Source of the DNA: Streptomyces sp. LBL
Lineage (GTDB): Bacteria; Actinomycetota; Actinomycetes; Streptomycetales; Streptomycetaceae
Direction: 5' to 3'
Length of the DNA stretch: 64,000 nt
Assembly (NCBI RefSeq): GCF_029893585.1
Contig: NZ_JARXYX010000027.1
Location: 1-64,000, forward strand
Positions 8,120 to 21,041 of the stretch are shown one piece after another (within the stretch, counting starts at the first letter, position 1; each line of letters opens with the position of its first letter). Under the pieces are notes generated by a model. That model saw only the letters and a list, made by a program, of their open reading frames with translations, did no database searches and was not told the origin of the DNA. Made by a program: the position numbers and the translations under genes.

Positions 8120-9007
8120 ATGAGCAGCACATCGGTGTCGCCACATGGGTTCGTGGGTGTGCGAGGGCGCGGTTACCGTCCCGAACAGGTTGACGCGTAC
8201 GCCCGTGCCCTCTCCCGGGACCGGGACGCGGCCTGGGAACGCGCCGCCCGGCTGACCGTGCTGGCCAAGGAGATGGAGGCGGAGGCGGCTCGGCTGCGGG
8301 AGACCGTGGCGGCGCTCGCTCCGCAGACGTACGAGTCCCTGGGGGAGGGGGCGCGGCGGCTGTTCGCGCTCGGGGAGGAAGAGGCGTGGGCCGTGCGGGA
8401 AGGCGCGCGGCAGGAGGCGCAGCGCCTCGTGGAGGAGACCCGGGCGCGCGCGGACGGCGTGCGCGAGGCCGCGCAGGCCGACGCCGACGCCGTACGCGCC
8501 GAGGTCGAGGAACGCGCCGGGCAGCGACTGCTCGCGGCGCGCGCCGAGGCCGACGAGGTCCGGATCGGCGCCCGGCGTGAGGTGAAGGAGGGGCGTGGGG
8601 AGGCGCTCGCAGCGTTGCGCGAGGCGCGCCAGAGCACCACCGGGATGCTCGCCGACCAGGCCAAGGAACACACCGAGCGCGCGGCCCGGGCGGAGCGGGA
8701 GGCAGAGGAGCGGGCAGCCGCGCTGGACGCGCACAACGCGGAGCGGGTGGCCCGGGCCGAGGCCGCGTTGTCGGAGACGAAGGAGGCGTTCGCCGACGCG
8801 GAGGCGGGGGCGCGGCAGGTGCAGGAGGAGGCGCAGGCGCGGGCGACCGAAGTGACCGCGGAGGCACGGGTGCGGGAGGAGCGCATCGTTCGGGAGACGG
8901 AGCGGGTGCTGCGGGAGCACGGGGAGCGGTGGGACGAGGTACGGGCGCATATGGATCAGGTACGGAGCAGCCTGACGGCGCTTACGGGGAGGGCCGCGCT
9001 GGAGTGA
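8120..9007 (+). CDS. DivIVA-like coiled-coil (cellulose-binding-protein type) protein
   Basis: 295 residues. The N-terminus GFVGVRGRGYRPEQVDAYAR is a DivIVA-like motif. From residue 40 to about 285 the protein is almost uninterrupted heptad-repeat helix rich in Ala, Glu and Arg. Actinobacterial relatives are annotated as cellulose-binding or cytoskeletal coiled-coil proteins (Scy/FilP/DivIVA surroundings). A polar-growth or membrane-scaffold role is plausible but inferred. There are no membrane segments or signal peptide. GAGAGGGG precedes the ATG. It is transcribed alone, with a terminator upstream and a repeat array downstream. Confidence 0.75.
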   Translation: MSSTSVSPHGFVGVRGRGYRPEQVDAYARALSRDRDAAWERAARLTVLAKEMEAEAARLRETVAALAPQTYESLGEGARRLFALGEEEAWAVREGARQEAQRLVEETRARADGVREAAQADADAVRAEVEERAGQRLLAARAEADEVRIGARREVKEGRGEALAALREARQSTTGMLADQAKEHTERAARAEREAEERAAALDAHNAERVARAEAALSETKEAFADAEAGARQVQEEAQARATEVTAEARVREERIVRETERVLREHGERWDEVRAHMDQVRSSLTALTGRAALE

Positions 9008-9275
9008 GGGGCGTGCTGGCGCGAGAGGCGTGGTGCAGTGCGGGGAGTGGTGCAGTGAGGGGCGTGGTGCAGTGAGGGGCGTGCTGGCGCGAGAGGCGTG
9101 GTGCAGTGAGGGGCGTGGTGGAGTGAGAGGCGTGTGCAGCGAGAGGCGTGGCGGGTTGAGGGGCGTGGTGGAGTGAGGCGCGTGCTCGGGTAAGGAGCGT
9201 GTGCTGGAGGGTGGCGCGGGCCGGCGTAAGGGGCAGGTGCTGGGGTGTGGAGCGCGTGCTGGGGTGAGGGCCCGG
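9008..9275. repeat. degenerate tandem repeats (GAGGGGCGTG family)
   Basis: The whole gap after the coiled-coil gene is made of imperfect copies of units like GTGGTGCAGTGAGGGGC and CTGGCGCGAGAGGCGTG, repeated about ten times with rearrangement. No gene and no clear terminator are visible. Confidence 0.8.
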
Positions 9276-9276
9276 G

Positions 9277-9765
9277 TCAGTCTCCGAGTTGTGCGCGCCG
9301 GTAGCGGACGCCCGGGCGGCCGTCGAGAGTGAGGGTCCCGGTCGTGGTGAAGCCGTTGCGTTCCAGGACGGTTCGGGAGGCCGGGTTGTCGAGGGTGGTC
9401 CTCGCGGTGAGCGAGACCAGGCCGTACGTCGTCCCGGCCAGCCGGCACATCTCCCGTACCGCCGCCGTCGCCATGCCCCGCCCGGCCGCGGGCTCGCCGA
9501 TGCGGTAACCGAGTTCGGCTGAGCCCCGCTCGACGTCCACCAGGTTGATCCGGCCGATCAGCCGGCCCTCGTCGTCCAGGAGGAGGTGGAAGTGGCAGAC
9601 GCCGGTGTCCTGTTCGGCGAGGAGTGCCTGGAGGCGGGCGGTGAACTCGGCGAAGTACGCGTCTTGGCGGTCCGGGACCGAGCGTGCGAAGTAGGCGCGG
9701 TTGGCCCGCTCGAAGGCGAGCAGCGCGTCCGTGTGATCGGCCCGCAGGCGTTCCAGGGTCGGCAT
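9277..9765 (-). CDS. GNAT-family N-acetyltransferase (RimJ/RimL-like)
   Basis: 162 residues, one GNAT domain. GRINLVDVERGSAELGYRIG and PAAGRGMATAAVREMCRLAG give the beta4 strand and the acetyl-CoA pyrophosphate loop (R/Q-x-x-G-x-G/A; here AAGRGMA). NPASRTVLERNGF is the hallmark C-terminal motif of RimJ/RimL-type enzymes. ATG at 9765 is the first start that leaves only the domain. It lies downstream of and in the same direction as the MFS exporter, 31 bp away, so they may share a transcript. Substrate unknown. Confidence 0.85.
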   Translation of the reverse strand: MPTLERLRADHTDALLAFERANRAYFARSVPDRQDAYFAEFTARLQALLAEQDTGVCHFHLLLDDEGRLIGRINLVDVERGSAELGYRIGEPAAGRGMATAAVREMCRLAGTTYGLVSLTARTTLDNPASRTVLERNGFTTTGTLTLDGRPGVRYRRAQLGD

Positions 9766-9796
9766 CGGGTCAGGATATGCGCGACGCGATGCCTGT

Positions 9797-11317
9797 CTAA
9801 GAGGGCTCCTTGAGTACCGGGAACCTGCGCGGCGCCAGGAACAGCAGCACAAGGAACGCCACTGCCGCCGCGCAGGACGCGCCCAGATAGACGGCGTGCA
9901 CCGCGTCCGCGATGGCCCGGCGGGTCGCGTCGGGTGCCGTGCCGGCGTCCAGGGCGCGTGTCACCGAGTCCAGGTCGCCCGCGCCGCCGAGCCGTGAGGC
10001 CAGCACACCGTTGGCGACCGCGCCGAAGACCGCCGCGCCGACCGTCTGCCCGGTCTGCCGGCAGAACAGCACGGACGCGGTCGTCGTGCCGCGTTCCGCC
10101 CAGTCGACCGTCGACTGGACGCCGACGAGCAGCGGAAGCTGGAAGAGGCCGAGCGCGGCGCCCAGCAGCAGCATCAGCAGGGTCGGCTGCCAGGCCTCGC
10201 CGGGATACGGCAGGAAGGGGAACGCGAGCAGGATCAGCGTCGCCGTGCCGATGCCCAGCATGGCCGTGTTGCGGAAGCCGATGCGCCGGTACACGTGCTG
10301 GCTGAGGGCGGCCGAGACCGGCCAGCTCAGCGTCCACACGGACAGGACGAATCCGGCGGCCACCGGCGCCAGGCCCAGCACGGACTGCGCGTACGTCGGC
10401 AGGAACACGCTCGGCGCCACCATCAGCAGGCCCAGCGCCCCGAGGGCGAGGTTGACCGCGGCGATCGTGCGCCGGCGCCACACCCACCCGGGGATGATCG
10501 GCTCGGCGGCCCGGCGTTCGATGACGACGACCAGCCCGGCCAGTGCGAGTCCCGCGGCGAACAGGGCGAGCGAGGGCCCCGACAGCCACGGCCACGCCAC
10601 CCCGCCCTGCACCAGGGCCGTGAGCAGCACACCGCCGCACGCGAACACGGCCAGCGCGCCCGCCCAGTCGACCCGCGCGCGGGTCCGCGCCTCCCGTTCC
10701 GGCTCGTGCAGGTACCGCACGACCAGCCACAGCGCGAGCGCCCCGACCGGCAGGTTGACCAGGAAGATCCAGCGCCAGTCCGCGTACGTCGCGAGGATCC
10801 CGCCCACACCGGGTCCCGCGACCGCCGACACCGCCCACACCGTGGACAGCTTGGACTGGATCTTCGGGCGGTCCTTCAGGGGGTACAGGTCGGCGGCGAG
10901 GGTCTGCACGGTGCCCTGGAGAGCGCCGCCGCCCAGGCCCTGCACGATCCGGAACGCGATCAGCGCGCCCATGTTCCAGGCCAGCGCGCACAGCAGGGAG
11001 CCGAGCAGGAAGAGGGCCGCACCGGCGACCAGCACCGGCTTTCGGCCGAAGGTGTCGGAGAGCTTGCCGTAGACGGGCAGGGTGACCGTCACCGCGAGCA
11101 GGTAGCCGGAGAACAGCCAGGAGAAGACGGAGAAGCCGCCGAGGTCGCCGACGATCTGCGGGACGGCCGTGGAGACGATGGTGGAGTCAAGGGCGGCCAG
11201 CGCCATCGCGAGCATCAGGGCCGCGACGACGGCACCGCGCCGGTCGGGTGCGGTGCCTTGCGCGGCCTGCCGTATCGCTGGTGTCGTGTCGCCCACGCGA
11301 TTCCTTTCCCCGTGCAT
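9797..11317 (-). CDS. MFS drug exporter, DHA2 (EmrB/QacA) family
   Basis: 506 residues with the 14 hydrophobic segments of the DHA2 family. Recognisable are the first helix with ALDSTIVSTAVPQIVGDLGG (motif D1), YGKLSDTFGRKPVL (motif A) and AVSAVAGPGVGGILA (motif C, the antiporter signature). It likely exports toxic organic compounds using the proton gradient. The GNAT gene follows in the same direction. ATG at 11317 is given; a GTG at 11296 is an equally good start. No TetR or MarR regulator is adjacent. Confidence 0.88.
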   Translation of the reverse strand: MHGERNRVGDTTPAIRQAAQGTAPDRRGAVVAALMLAMALAALDSTIVSTAVPQIVGDLGGFSVFSWLFSGYLLAVTVTLPVYGKLSDTFGRKPVLVAGAALFLLGSLLCALAWNMGALIAFRIVQGLGGGALQGTVQTLAADLYPLKDRPKIQSKLSTVWAVSAVAGPGVGGILATYADWRWIFLVNLPVGALALWLVVRYLHEPEREARTRARVDWAGALAVFACGGVLLTALVQGGVAWPWLSGPSLALFAAGLALAGLVVVIERRAAEPIIPGWVWRRRTIAAVNLALGALGLLMVAPSVFLPTYAQSVLGLAPVAAGFVLSVWTLSWPVSAALSQHVYRRIGFRNTAMLGIGTATLILLAFPFLPYPGEAWQPTLLMLLLGAALGLFQLPLLVGVQSTVDWAERGTTTASVLFCRQTGQTVGAAVFGAVANGVLASRLGGAGDLDSVTRALDAGTAPDATRRAIADAVHAVYLGASCAAAVAFLVLLFLAPRRFPVLKEPS

Positions 11318-11781
11318 CTATCTGCCGCGGCACAGCTTCCCATCCCGCCCGTGGATCGCGGGAGTGCTTGACCCTCACGTCGCGCGAGGGTGGAGCCTGA
11401 CGGGGCCGAAGGGTGGAGCGGACCCCGATAACCGCTCCACCCGGCGGTGGAGGACCCCTAGGGGTACCTCCGTACTACGGCTCGGGGAGGGTTCGTACCG
11501 CCGGAGGACGAGAGGGGACCGGTGTCGTCCCTAACCTGGTTCTACGCCGCTGGGGAGCGGTGGGGGGAGGTTCACCGCACCGACGGGGGTGGGGTTTTCC
11601 TCAGGAAAAGACTGCGCTGAGCACCAGCGCGCCGGACCCCCTCCGGGCGCCAGACTCTTCGACGTCACCACTTCTTCGCACGCTTCATCCCGTTGGTTCT
11701 GCTTGGTTCCGCTTGGTTCCGCTTCTTTCTTGCTTCTTCTTCTTCCCTGCTCCACCCGCTGACCGACATAGGAGACATACC
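11318..11781. other. intergenic region between MFS and ABC genes
   Basis: 464 bp between divergent genes with no supported gene. It contains a pyrimidine-biased stretch with three near-identical 10-mers TTGGTTCYGC (about 11695-11725) in the leader of the ABC operon. Promoters for both directions must lie here but I cannot fix the boxes. Confidence 0.5.
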
Positions 11782-12570
11782 GTGACATCGGCTGTGACCA
11801 TTCCCAGGCACGGGGGCACTGGAGGGCGTACGGCCGTTGCCGCGCGGGCGCGGCAGGTCGTGAAGGCGTACGGGTCCGGCGAGACCCGCGTCGTCGCCCT
11901 CGACCACGTCGACGTGGACATCGCCCGTGGCCAGTTCACCGCGATCATGGGCCCCTCGGGGTCAGGCAAGTCCACGCTGATGCACTGTCTCGCCGGTCTC
12001 GACACGCTGACGTCCGGGCAGATCTACCTGGACGACACCGAGATCACCGGCTTGAAGGACAAGAAGCTCACGCAGTTGCGCCGGGACCGGATCGGGTTCA
12101 TCTTCCAGGCGTTCAACCTGCTGCCGACGCTGAACGCGATAGAGAACATCACCCTGCCCATGGACATCGCGGGCCGTAAGCCCGACAAGGCGTGGCTCGG
12201 GCGGGTCGTCGACACCGTCGGCCTCTCCGACCGCCTCAAGCACCGGCCCACCCAGCTCTCCGGCGGCCAGCAGCAGCGCGTCGCCGTGGCCCGGGCGCTG
12301 GCCGCCCGGCCCGAGATCATCTTCGGTGACGAGCCGACCGGAAACCTCGACTCGCGCGCCGGCGCCGAGGTCCTGGGCTTCCTGCGCCGCTCGGTCGACG
12401 AGCTCGGCCAGACCATCGTGATGGTCACCCACGACCCGGTGGCCGCGTCGTACGCGGACCGGGTGCTGTACCTCGCCGACGGCCGGATCGTCGACGAGAT
12501 GTACAAGCCGACGGCGGACGCCGTCCTGGACCGTATGAAGGACTTCGACGCCCGGGGGCGTACGTCATGA
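11782..12570 (+). CDS. ABC transporter ATP-binding protein (MacB/LolD type)
   Basis: 262 residues. Walker A is GPSGSGKST, the signature is LSGGQQQRVAVARALA, Walker B is IIFGDEPTGNLDS and the H-loop is VMVTHDP. FIFQAFNLLPTLNAIEN is typical of the LolD/MacB lineage that pairs with FtsX-like permeases. GTG at 11782 is chosen for the ATAGGAGACATACC site just ahead; the frame is open upstream without homology. The stop overlaps the permease start by 4 nt (ATGA). It is a close paralogue of the ATPase at 44138-44908. Confidence 0.92.
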   Translation: MTSAVTIPRHGGTGGRTAVAARARQVVKAYGSGETRVVALDHVDVDIARGQFTAIMGPSGSGKSTLMHCLAGLDTLTSGQIYLDDTEITGLKDKKLTQLRRDRIGFIFQAFNLLPTLNAIENITLPMDIAGRKPDKAWLGRVVDTVGLSDRLKHRPTQLSGGQQQRVAVARALAARPEIIFGDEPTGNLDSRAGAEVLGFLRRSVDELGQTIVMVTHDPVAASYADRVLYLADGRIVDEMYKPTADAVLDRMKDFDARGRTS

Positions 12571-15131
12571 CCGTCCTGAAGACTTCGATGCGCAACTTCT
12601 TCGCGCACAAGGGACGCATGGCACTGTCGGCCGTCGCGGTCCTGCTGTCGGTGGCCTTCGTCTGCGGCACGCTCGTCTTCACCGACACGATGAACACGAC
12701 GTTCGACAAACTCTTCGCCACGACCGCGTCCGACGTCTCGGTCTTCCCGAAGGGGGCCAAGAGCGACGACACCCCGCAGAACGGCAGGCCCGAGTCGCTG
12801 CCGGCGTCCACGCTGGCGCAGGTGCGGAAGGCCGAGGGTGTCAAGTCCGCCGAGGGCGCGGTCGCTTCGTCCGCGGTCACGGTCGTCGACCGCGACAACG
12901 AGAACATGGGCTCCAGCAGCGGCGCCCCCACGATCGCGGGCAACTGGACGAAGAACGACGCCCGTTCGATGGATATCACCTCCGGACACGCCCCGCGTGG
13001 GCCGACCGAGCTGCTTGTCGACGCCGACACCGCCGACAAGCACCACCTCAAGCTGGGTGACGAGCTGCGCACGATCTCCGTCGCCGGTGACTTCAAGGCG
13101 CGGATCATCGGCATCGTCACCTTCAAGGTGACCAACCCCGGCGCGGCGGTCGTCTTCTTCGACACCGCCACCGCCCAGCGTGAACTCCTCGGCGCGACCG
13201 GCCGGTTCACCCAGATCTACGTCAACGCCGCCTCCGGTGTCAGCGACATCCGCCTCAAGCAGAACGTCTCCCGGTCCCTGGACGGCACGTACAAGCTCCA
13301 GACGGCCAAGGAGAACGCCGACGAGGCCCGCAAGGGCGTCGGTGAGCTCATGAACGTCATCAAGTACGCCATGCTCGGCTTCGCCGGGATCGCGTTCCTG
13401 GTCGGTATCTTCCTGATCATCAACACGTTCTCCATGCTGGTGGCCCAGCGCACTCGGGAGATCGGTCTGATGAGGGCCATCGGCTCCTCCCGCAAGCAGG
13501 TCAACCGCTCGGTGCTGGTCGAGGCGCTGCTGCTCGGCGTCGTCGGCTCGATCCTGGGTGTGGGCGCCGGCGTGGGCATCGCGATCGGCCTGATGGAGCT
13601 CATGTCGGCGGCCGGCATGAACCTCTCCACCGCCGACCTGACCGTGAAGGCGACCACTCCGATCGCCGGTGTGGTCCTGGGCATCGTGGTCACCGTCCTC
13701 GCCGCGTACCTGCCGGCCCGCCGCGCAGGCAAGGTCTCCCCGATGGCCGCGCTGCGCGACGCCGGCACACCGGCCGACGGCAAGGCGGGCCTGGTGCGCG
13801 GCCTGATCGGGCTGCTACTGACCGGCGTCGGCGGATTCGCCCTGTTCATGGCGGCCGACGCCGACAAGGCGAGTGACGGCGCGCTGCCGCTGGGCGGCGG
13901 TGTGGTGCTGTCCCTGATCGGGTTCGTCGTCATCGGCCCGATGCTGACCGGCGGGATCGTCCGGGTGATCAGCGCGGTGCTGCTGCGGCCCTTCGGCTCG
14001 GTGGGCCGCATGGCCGAGCGCAACGCCCTGCGCAACCCGCGCCGCACCGGCGCCACCGGCGCGGCCCTGATGATCGGTCTGGCCCTGGTGGCCTGTCTGT
14101 CGGTGGTCGGTTCGTCGATGGTCGCCTCCGCCACCAGCGAGCTGGACAAGTCGGTCGGCGCGGACTTCATCGTCGAGGGCAACCAGCGGATCGTCCCGCA
14201 GGCCGAGAAGGCCATGCAGGAGACCCCGGGCCTGGCCCATGTCACCCGCTACAAGGAACTCGCCGCCACCCTGACCTCGCCCGACGGCAAGACCGACGAC
14301 TCCGGAGTGACGGCCGCCGACCCGACGTACGCCCAGGACCTGCGCCGCCCGACCACGGCCGGCACCCTCTCCGCCGCCTACGGCAAGAACGCCATGTCGG
14401 TCGGCTCCGACTACGCCGACAAGCACGGCGTCCACGTCGGCGACACCATCTCCGTCGCCTTCAAGGGCGGCGAGACGGCGAAGCTCAAGGTCGCGGCCAT
14501 CACGAGCGACGACGCCGCCATCGACCAGGGCGCGCGCTACATCAGCATCGAGACGATGACGAAGTACGTTCCGGCCGCCCAGATCCCGCCCGACACGATC
14601 ATGTTCGCCAAGGCCAAGGACGGTCAGGCGGAGCAGGCGTACACGGCGCTGAAGAAGTCGATGCACGACTACCCGCAGTACCAGGTCCGCGACCAGACCG
14701 ACTACAAGCAGGAACTCAAGGATCAGATAGGCCAGCTCCTGAACATGGTCTACGGCCTGCTCGCCCTGGCGATCATCGTGGCGGTCCTGGGAGTGGTCAA
14801 CACCTTGGCGCTGTCGGTGGTCGAGCGGACGAGGGAGATCGGCCTGATGCGGGCCATCGGCCTCTCCCGCCGCCAACTGCGCCGCATGATCCGCATGGAG
14901 TCGGTGGTGATCGCCCTCTTCGGCGCCCTGCTGGGCCTCGGCCTGGGCATGGGCTGGGGTGCGACGGCCCAGAGGCTGCTCGCACTGGAGGGCCTGAACG
15001 TCCTCGAGATCCCCTGGCCGACCATCATCGGCGTCTTCATCGGCTCCGCGTTCGTGGGCCTGTTCGCCGCGCTGGTCCCGGCGTTCCGGGCGGGTCGGAT
15101 GAACGTACTCAACGCGATAGCGACCGAGTAA
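12567..15131 (+). CDS. FtsX-like ABC permease (MacB family)
   Basis: 854 residues. There is one membrane segment near residue 20, a large extracytoplasmic MacB-PCD region, three to four segments around 265-400 (IIKYAMLGFAGIAFLVGIFL onward, with the FtsX motif LVAQRTREIGLMRAIG), a second FtsX-like start near 475 and a final block of segments at 720-850 that repeats VERTREIGLMRAIGLSRRQL. So it has two FtsX domains, as in actinobacterial mechanotransmission-type exporters of lipids, peptides or antibiotics. It is translationally coupled to the ATPase gene. Substrate unknown. It is paralogous to 41610-44138. Confidence 0.9.
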   Translation: MTVLKTSMRNFFAHKGRMALSAVAVLLSVAFVCGTLVFTDTMNTTFDKLFATTASDVSVFPKGAKSDDTPQNGRPESLPASTLAQVRKAEGVKSAEGAVASSAVTVVDRDNENMGSSSGAPTIAGNWTKNDARSMDITSGHAPRGPTELLVDADTADKHHLKLGDELRTISVAGDFKARIIGIVTFKVTNPGAAVVFFDTATAQRELLGATGRFTQIYVNAASGVSDIRLKQNVSRSLDGTYKLQTAKENADEARKGVGELMNVIKYAMLGFAGIAFLVGIFLIINTFSMLVAQRTREIGLMRAIGSSRKQVNRSVLVEALLLGVVGSILGVGAGVGIAIGLMELMSAAGMNLSTADLTVKATTPIAGVVLGIVVTVLAAYLPARRAGKVSPMAALRDAGTPADGKAGLVRGLIGLLLTGVGGFALFMAADADKASDGALPLGGGVVLSLIGFVVIGPMLTGGIVRVISAVLLRPFGSVGRMAERNALRNPRRTGATGAALMIGLALVACLSVVGSSMVASATSELDKSVGADFIVEGNQRIVPQAEKAMQETPGLAHVTRYKELAATLTSPDGKTDDSGVTAADPTYAQDLRRPTTAGTLSAAYGKNAMSVGSDYADKHGVHVGDTISVAFKGGETAKLKVAAITSDDAAIDQGARYISIETMTKYVPAAQIPPDTIMFAKAKDGQAEQAYTALKKSMHDYPQYQVRDQTDYKQELKDQIGQLLNMVYGLLALAIIVAVLGVVNTLALSVVERTREIGLMRAIGLSRRQLRRMIRMESVVIALFGALLGLGLGMGWGATAQRLLALEGLNVLEIPWPTIIGVFIGSAFVGLFAALVPAFRAGRMNVLNAIATE

Positions 15132-15163
15132 CGGCCAGGACGGGAAGCCCGCTCAGCCACCCT

Positions 15164-15212
15164 GAACGGGGGAACGGGGGAACGGGGGAACGGGGGAACG
15201 GGGGAACGGGGG
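15164..15212. repeat. 8-bp tandem repeat AACGGGGG, about 6 copies
   Basis: Six back-to-back copies of AACGGGGG lie between the permease stop and the terminator hairpin. The unit is G-rich enough to form a G-quadruplex on the plus strand. Confidence 0.9.
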
Positions 15213-15216
15213 ACGT

Positions 15217-15259
15217 CGGGCCCGGTGCCGGAGGCAACAGCCTCCCGGCACCGGGCCCG
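15217..15259 (+). terminator. strong hairpin after MacB-like operon
   Basis: A stem of about 19 bp, CGGGCCCGGTGCCGG-AGGC against its complement with a single bulged base, and loop AACA. There is no U-tract, which is common in Streptomyces. Confidence 0.8.
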
Positions 15260-15344
15260 TCGGATCGCCGTGGAGTGCGAGTCGGACGACGAGAACCGTC
15301 AGCCGAGCGTCGGCAGGGCGACCAGGAGGAGCGGGGAACGCAGG

Positions 15345-15487
15345 GCCAGCCCCGCAAAGGTTGCAGGGGCAGAACTCCAGGGGTGCTGGGGACCCAGGCC
15401 CCGCCGGGGCCTGGGGGCGGAGCCCCGGCGGGGTCGAAGGGGCGAAGCCCCTGGGGATGGGACGGGTAGGGGCGGCGGGGGCGAGGC
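15345..15487. repeat. GC-rich dispersed palindromic element
   Basis: Nested palindromes CCCAGGCCCCG..CGGGGCCTGGG, GGAGCCCCGGCGGGG and AGGGGCGAAGCCCCT are followed by TGGGACGGGTAGGGGCGGC. From memory this combination occurs as a dispersed intergenic repeat downstream of many Streptomyces genes. It codes for nothing visible. Confidence 0.55.
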
Positions 15488-15587
15488 ACCCCGACGGCCA
15501 CACCCGCCCCGCGCACCCGACAGCGGAGGCGGAAGTCGACAGTGGAAGCCGACAGGGGAAGTCGAACGTGGAAGTCGACAGTGGAGG

Positions 15588-15596
15588 TTATCCACA
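15588..15596 (+). promoter_or_regulatory. DnaA-box-like sequence TTATCCACA upstream of mfd
   Basis: A perfect match to the classical 9-bp DnaA box, about 105 bp before the mfd start, right after a run of GTGGAAGTCGACA-like repeats (15534-15586). A second perfect copy lies before mazG. Binding by DnaA is an inference. Confidence 0.45.
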
Positions 15597-15700
15597 GCCC
15601 CGACGTCCGCGACAGCGTCGTCGTACGCTGGAGACCCCCCGGCCCCTAACCCGCGTCGGGCGATTCGCGTTGCCCACCCCCGGACGAAAGCCGCCCCAGA

Positions 15701-19255
<3,555 letters not shown>

Positions 19256-19378
19256 GTCCATAGGTCTGCCTGGCGCAGGGATCAGGCCACCGGGCGTACC
19301 CGTCGTGCGCCGCCGCCGGTGGCCTGGTCCAAGGCCGTGCGGGACTGCTGCCGTCGGAGACTCCGTGAGTCTTCGGTC

Positions 19379-19561
19379 CTACGGCTGTTCGTGCCTGTCG
19401 CGATCCATGCCGAGGGAGCCTTCGATGCGCTGCTGTGCGTCGTCGACCTGGCCCTCGTGCTTGTTGCCGGTCTTCTCGTTGGCTTTCCGTTCCGCGGCGT
19501 CGGACGTGTCCTTGGCCTTGCTGCCCTTCATCTGGTTCTTGAATCTGTCGAAGATGCCCAT
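19379..19561 (-). CDS. MT0933-like small antitoxin-type protein
   Basis: 60 residues, starting MGIFDRFKNQMKGSKAKDTS, very hydrophilic and helical, ending in DDAQQRIEGSLGMDRDRHEQ. The MGIFDK/RFK start and the lysine-rich middle are those of the actinobacterial MT0933/Rv0909-type antitoxin family. GGAAGGAGCT precedes the ATG at 19561; upstream in-frame codons are not needed. I see no toxin gene next to it, so it may act alone or be a stress protein (CsbD-like character). Confidence 0.7.
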   Translation of the reverse strand: MGIFDRFKNQMKGSKAKDTSDAAERKANEKTGNKHEGQVDDAQQRIEGSLGMDRDRHEQP

Positions 19562-19727
19562 CAAGAGCTCCTTCCGGAAGTGACTCGAAATCGACGATAC
19601 GCCCGACAGGAGAGGGATGCGCATTTAGGCCGTATATGGTCTGGACCTCTTGGCCGCTACCGTGAGGCCAGTGAGAACCGCCCGTGTGGAGGCGGGACCG
19701 GGTAGGCAAGGGGAGAAGCGCATCGTG

Positions 19728-20504
19728 ATGCGTCTGAGGGGCGGGTCGGGTTCCGCCGTCATGACCGCGGTGGCGGCGTGTGCCGCGATGACTCTGGTCG
19801 CAGGCTGTGAAGGCCTCGACACGAGCGGCACCGCACCGGACGCCGGTGCGCCGGCACCGGCGTCGGACGGGCGGTCCGTCAGCCCGCTGAAGAATCCGGA
19901 CGGTACGAAACCGGGCCTCGCGCCCGTCACGAGCGAGAGGGACGAGGCCGTGGCCCGCAAGCTCATCGAGAGCCTGCGGACAAAGGGCCGCGGCCCGAAG
20001 ACCGGCTACGAACGGGACAAGTTCGGTTACGCCTGGATGGACTCGGTCGACGGCGTTCCGTTGGCCCGCAATGGCTGTGACACTCGGAATGATCTTATAA
20101 AGCGCGATGGTCAGGGCCTGCGCTTCCGGTCCGGGTCCGACTGTGTGGTCGTCTCCATGACCTTGCACGACCCGTATACCGGGAAGACCGTCGAATGGCG
20201 CAAGGCGCAAGCGACCAAAGTCCAGATCGACCATGTGATGCCGTTGTCCTACGACTGGCAGATGGGTGCCTCGCGGTGGTCCAAGGACAAGCGTGAGCAG
20301 ATAGCCAACGACCCCCTCAACCTTCTCCCGGTCGACGGGCCCACCAACGGCTCCAAGAGCGATTCCGGCCCGGCGTCCTGGCTGCCGCCGAACAAGCAGA
20401 TCCGTTGCTCGTACTCGGTGCGGTTCGCTCAGGTCTCTCTCAAGTACGAGCTGCCTGTGACTGCGGCGGACAAGCAGATGATGCTTCGGCAGTGCGGAGG
20501 CTGA
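19728..20504 (+). CDS. secreted lipoprotein with HNH (DUF1524/GmrSD C-terminal-type) nuclease domain
   Basis: 258 residues. There is a lipoprotein signal with lipobox LVAGC (Cys near residue 26) and a Pro/Ala-rich linker. The nuclease core follows: YAWMDSVDGVPLARNGCDTRNDL, IDHVMPLSYDWQMGASRW and the late ANDPLNLLPVDGPTNGSKSD, which give the Asp-His pair and the Asn and Lys of an HNH/beta-beta-alpha metal site. It is expected on the outer face of the membrane, where it could digest DNA for nutrient recycling or defence (inference). GGGGAGAAGCGCATC precedes GTG 19725 and ATG 19728; either may be used. Confidence 0.85.
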   Translation: MRLRGGSGSAVMTAVAACAAMTLVAGCEGLDTSGTAPDAGAPAPASDGRSVSPLKNPDGTKPGLAPVTSERDEAVARKLIESLRTKGRGPKTGYERDKFGYAWMDSVDGVPLARNGCDTRNDLIKRDGQGLRFRSGSDCVVVSMTLHDPYTGKTVEWRKAQATKVQIDHVMPLSYDWQMGASRWSKDKREQIANDPLNLLPVDGPTNGSKSDSGPASWLPPNKQIRCSYSVRFAQVSLKYELPVTAADKQMMLRQCGG

Positions 20505-21041
20505 ACGGGACCGACATCAGCGCAAGCATCAACCCAGGGCCAGTGATCGCGTCCTGACGCACCGGCAAAGAATATTCCACGTCGCAAAGGCGCAGACAGC
20601 CGCACAGCGCTCAGGTTCGGTAAGCAGCGGTCAAGGGTGGCACAAGATCGCCTCGCGAGTCTGTTCACGGGATTTTCGCGGAGGGCAAGATCGGCGGGCT
20701 CACTGTCCGTACGGATGTCCCGGCCAAGGAGCCGCTTTTTTCGGCCGTGTGGCGCCGATGTGAGCGGGCTGTGAGTGTTTTTGCCGGGACGTGAGGGAAA
20801 CTTGTGGTGATCGCGAGGCAGTGTTTCCCGATCGGTGATCCGCCGTCAGTTACGGTTCTCTCCGTTTCGTGCGCCGGGCGGACGTGGTCGTCATCGTCGC
20901 CATCGACGTGATCGCCGTACCGCCGCGCTGTTTCGGGGGCTCAGAGAAACTTGGTTCGAGCGGACGTACGCCGTCGTCACACGACGCCGTACGCCGCTCA
21001 GGCGCGTACGCGACAACAACGTACGCATGAAGGGGTGGGAC
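20505..21041. other. intergenic, probable promoter region of DUF1906 gene
   Basis: 537 bp without a supported gene. It is less GC-rich in the middle (20560-20840), for example TTTTTTCGGCCG and GTGTTTTTGCC, as expected for a regulatory leader. No riboswitch consensus recognised. Confidence 0.45.

Noticed and set aside
20091..20102. TTA triplet in the HNH lipoprotein gene (CTTATA)
   Set aside because: In frame it reads CTT ATA (Leu-Ile), so it is not a bldA-dependent codon.
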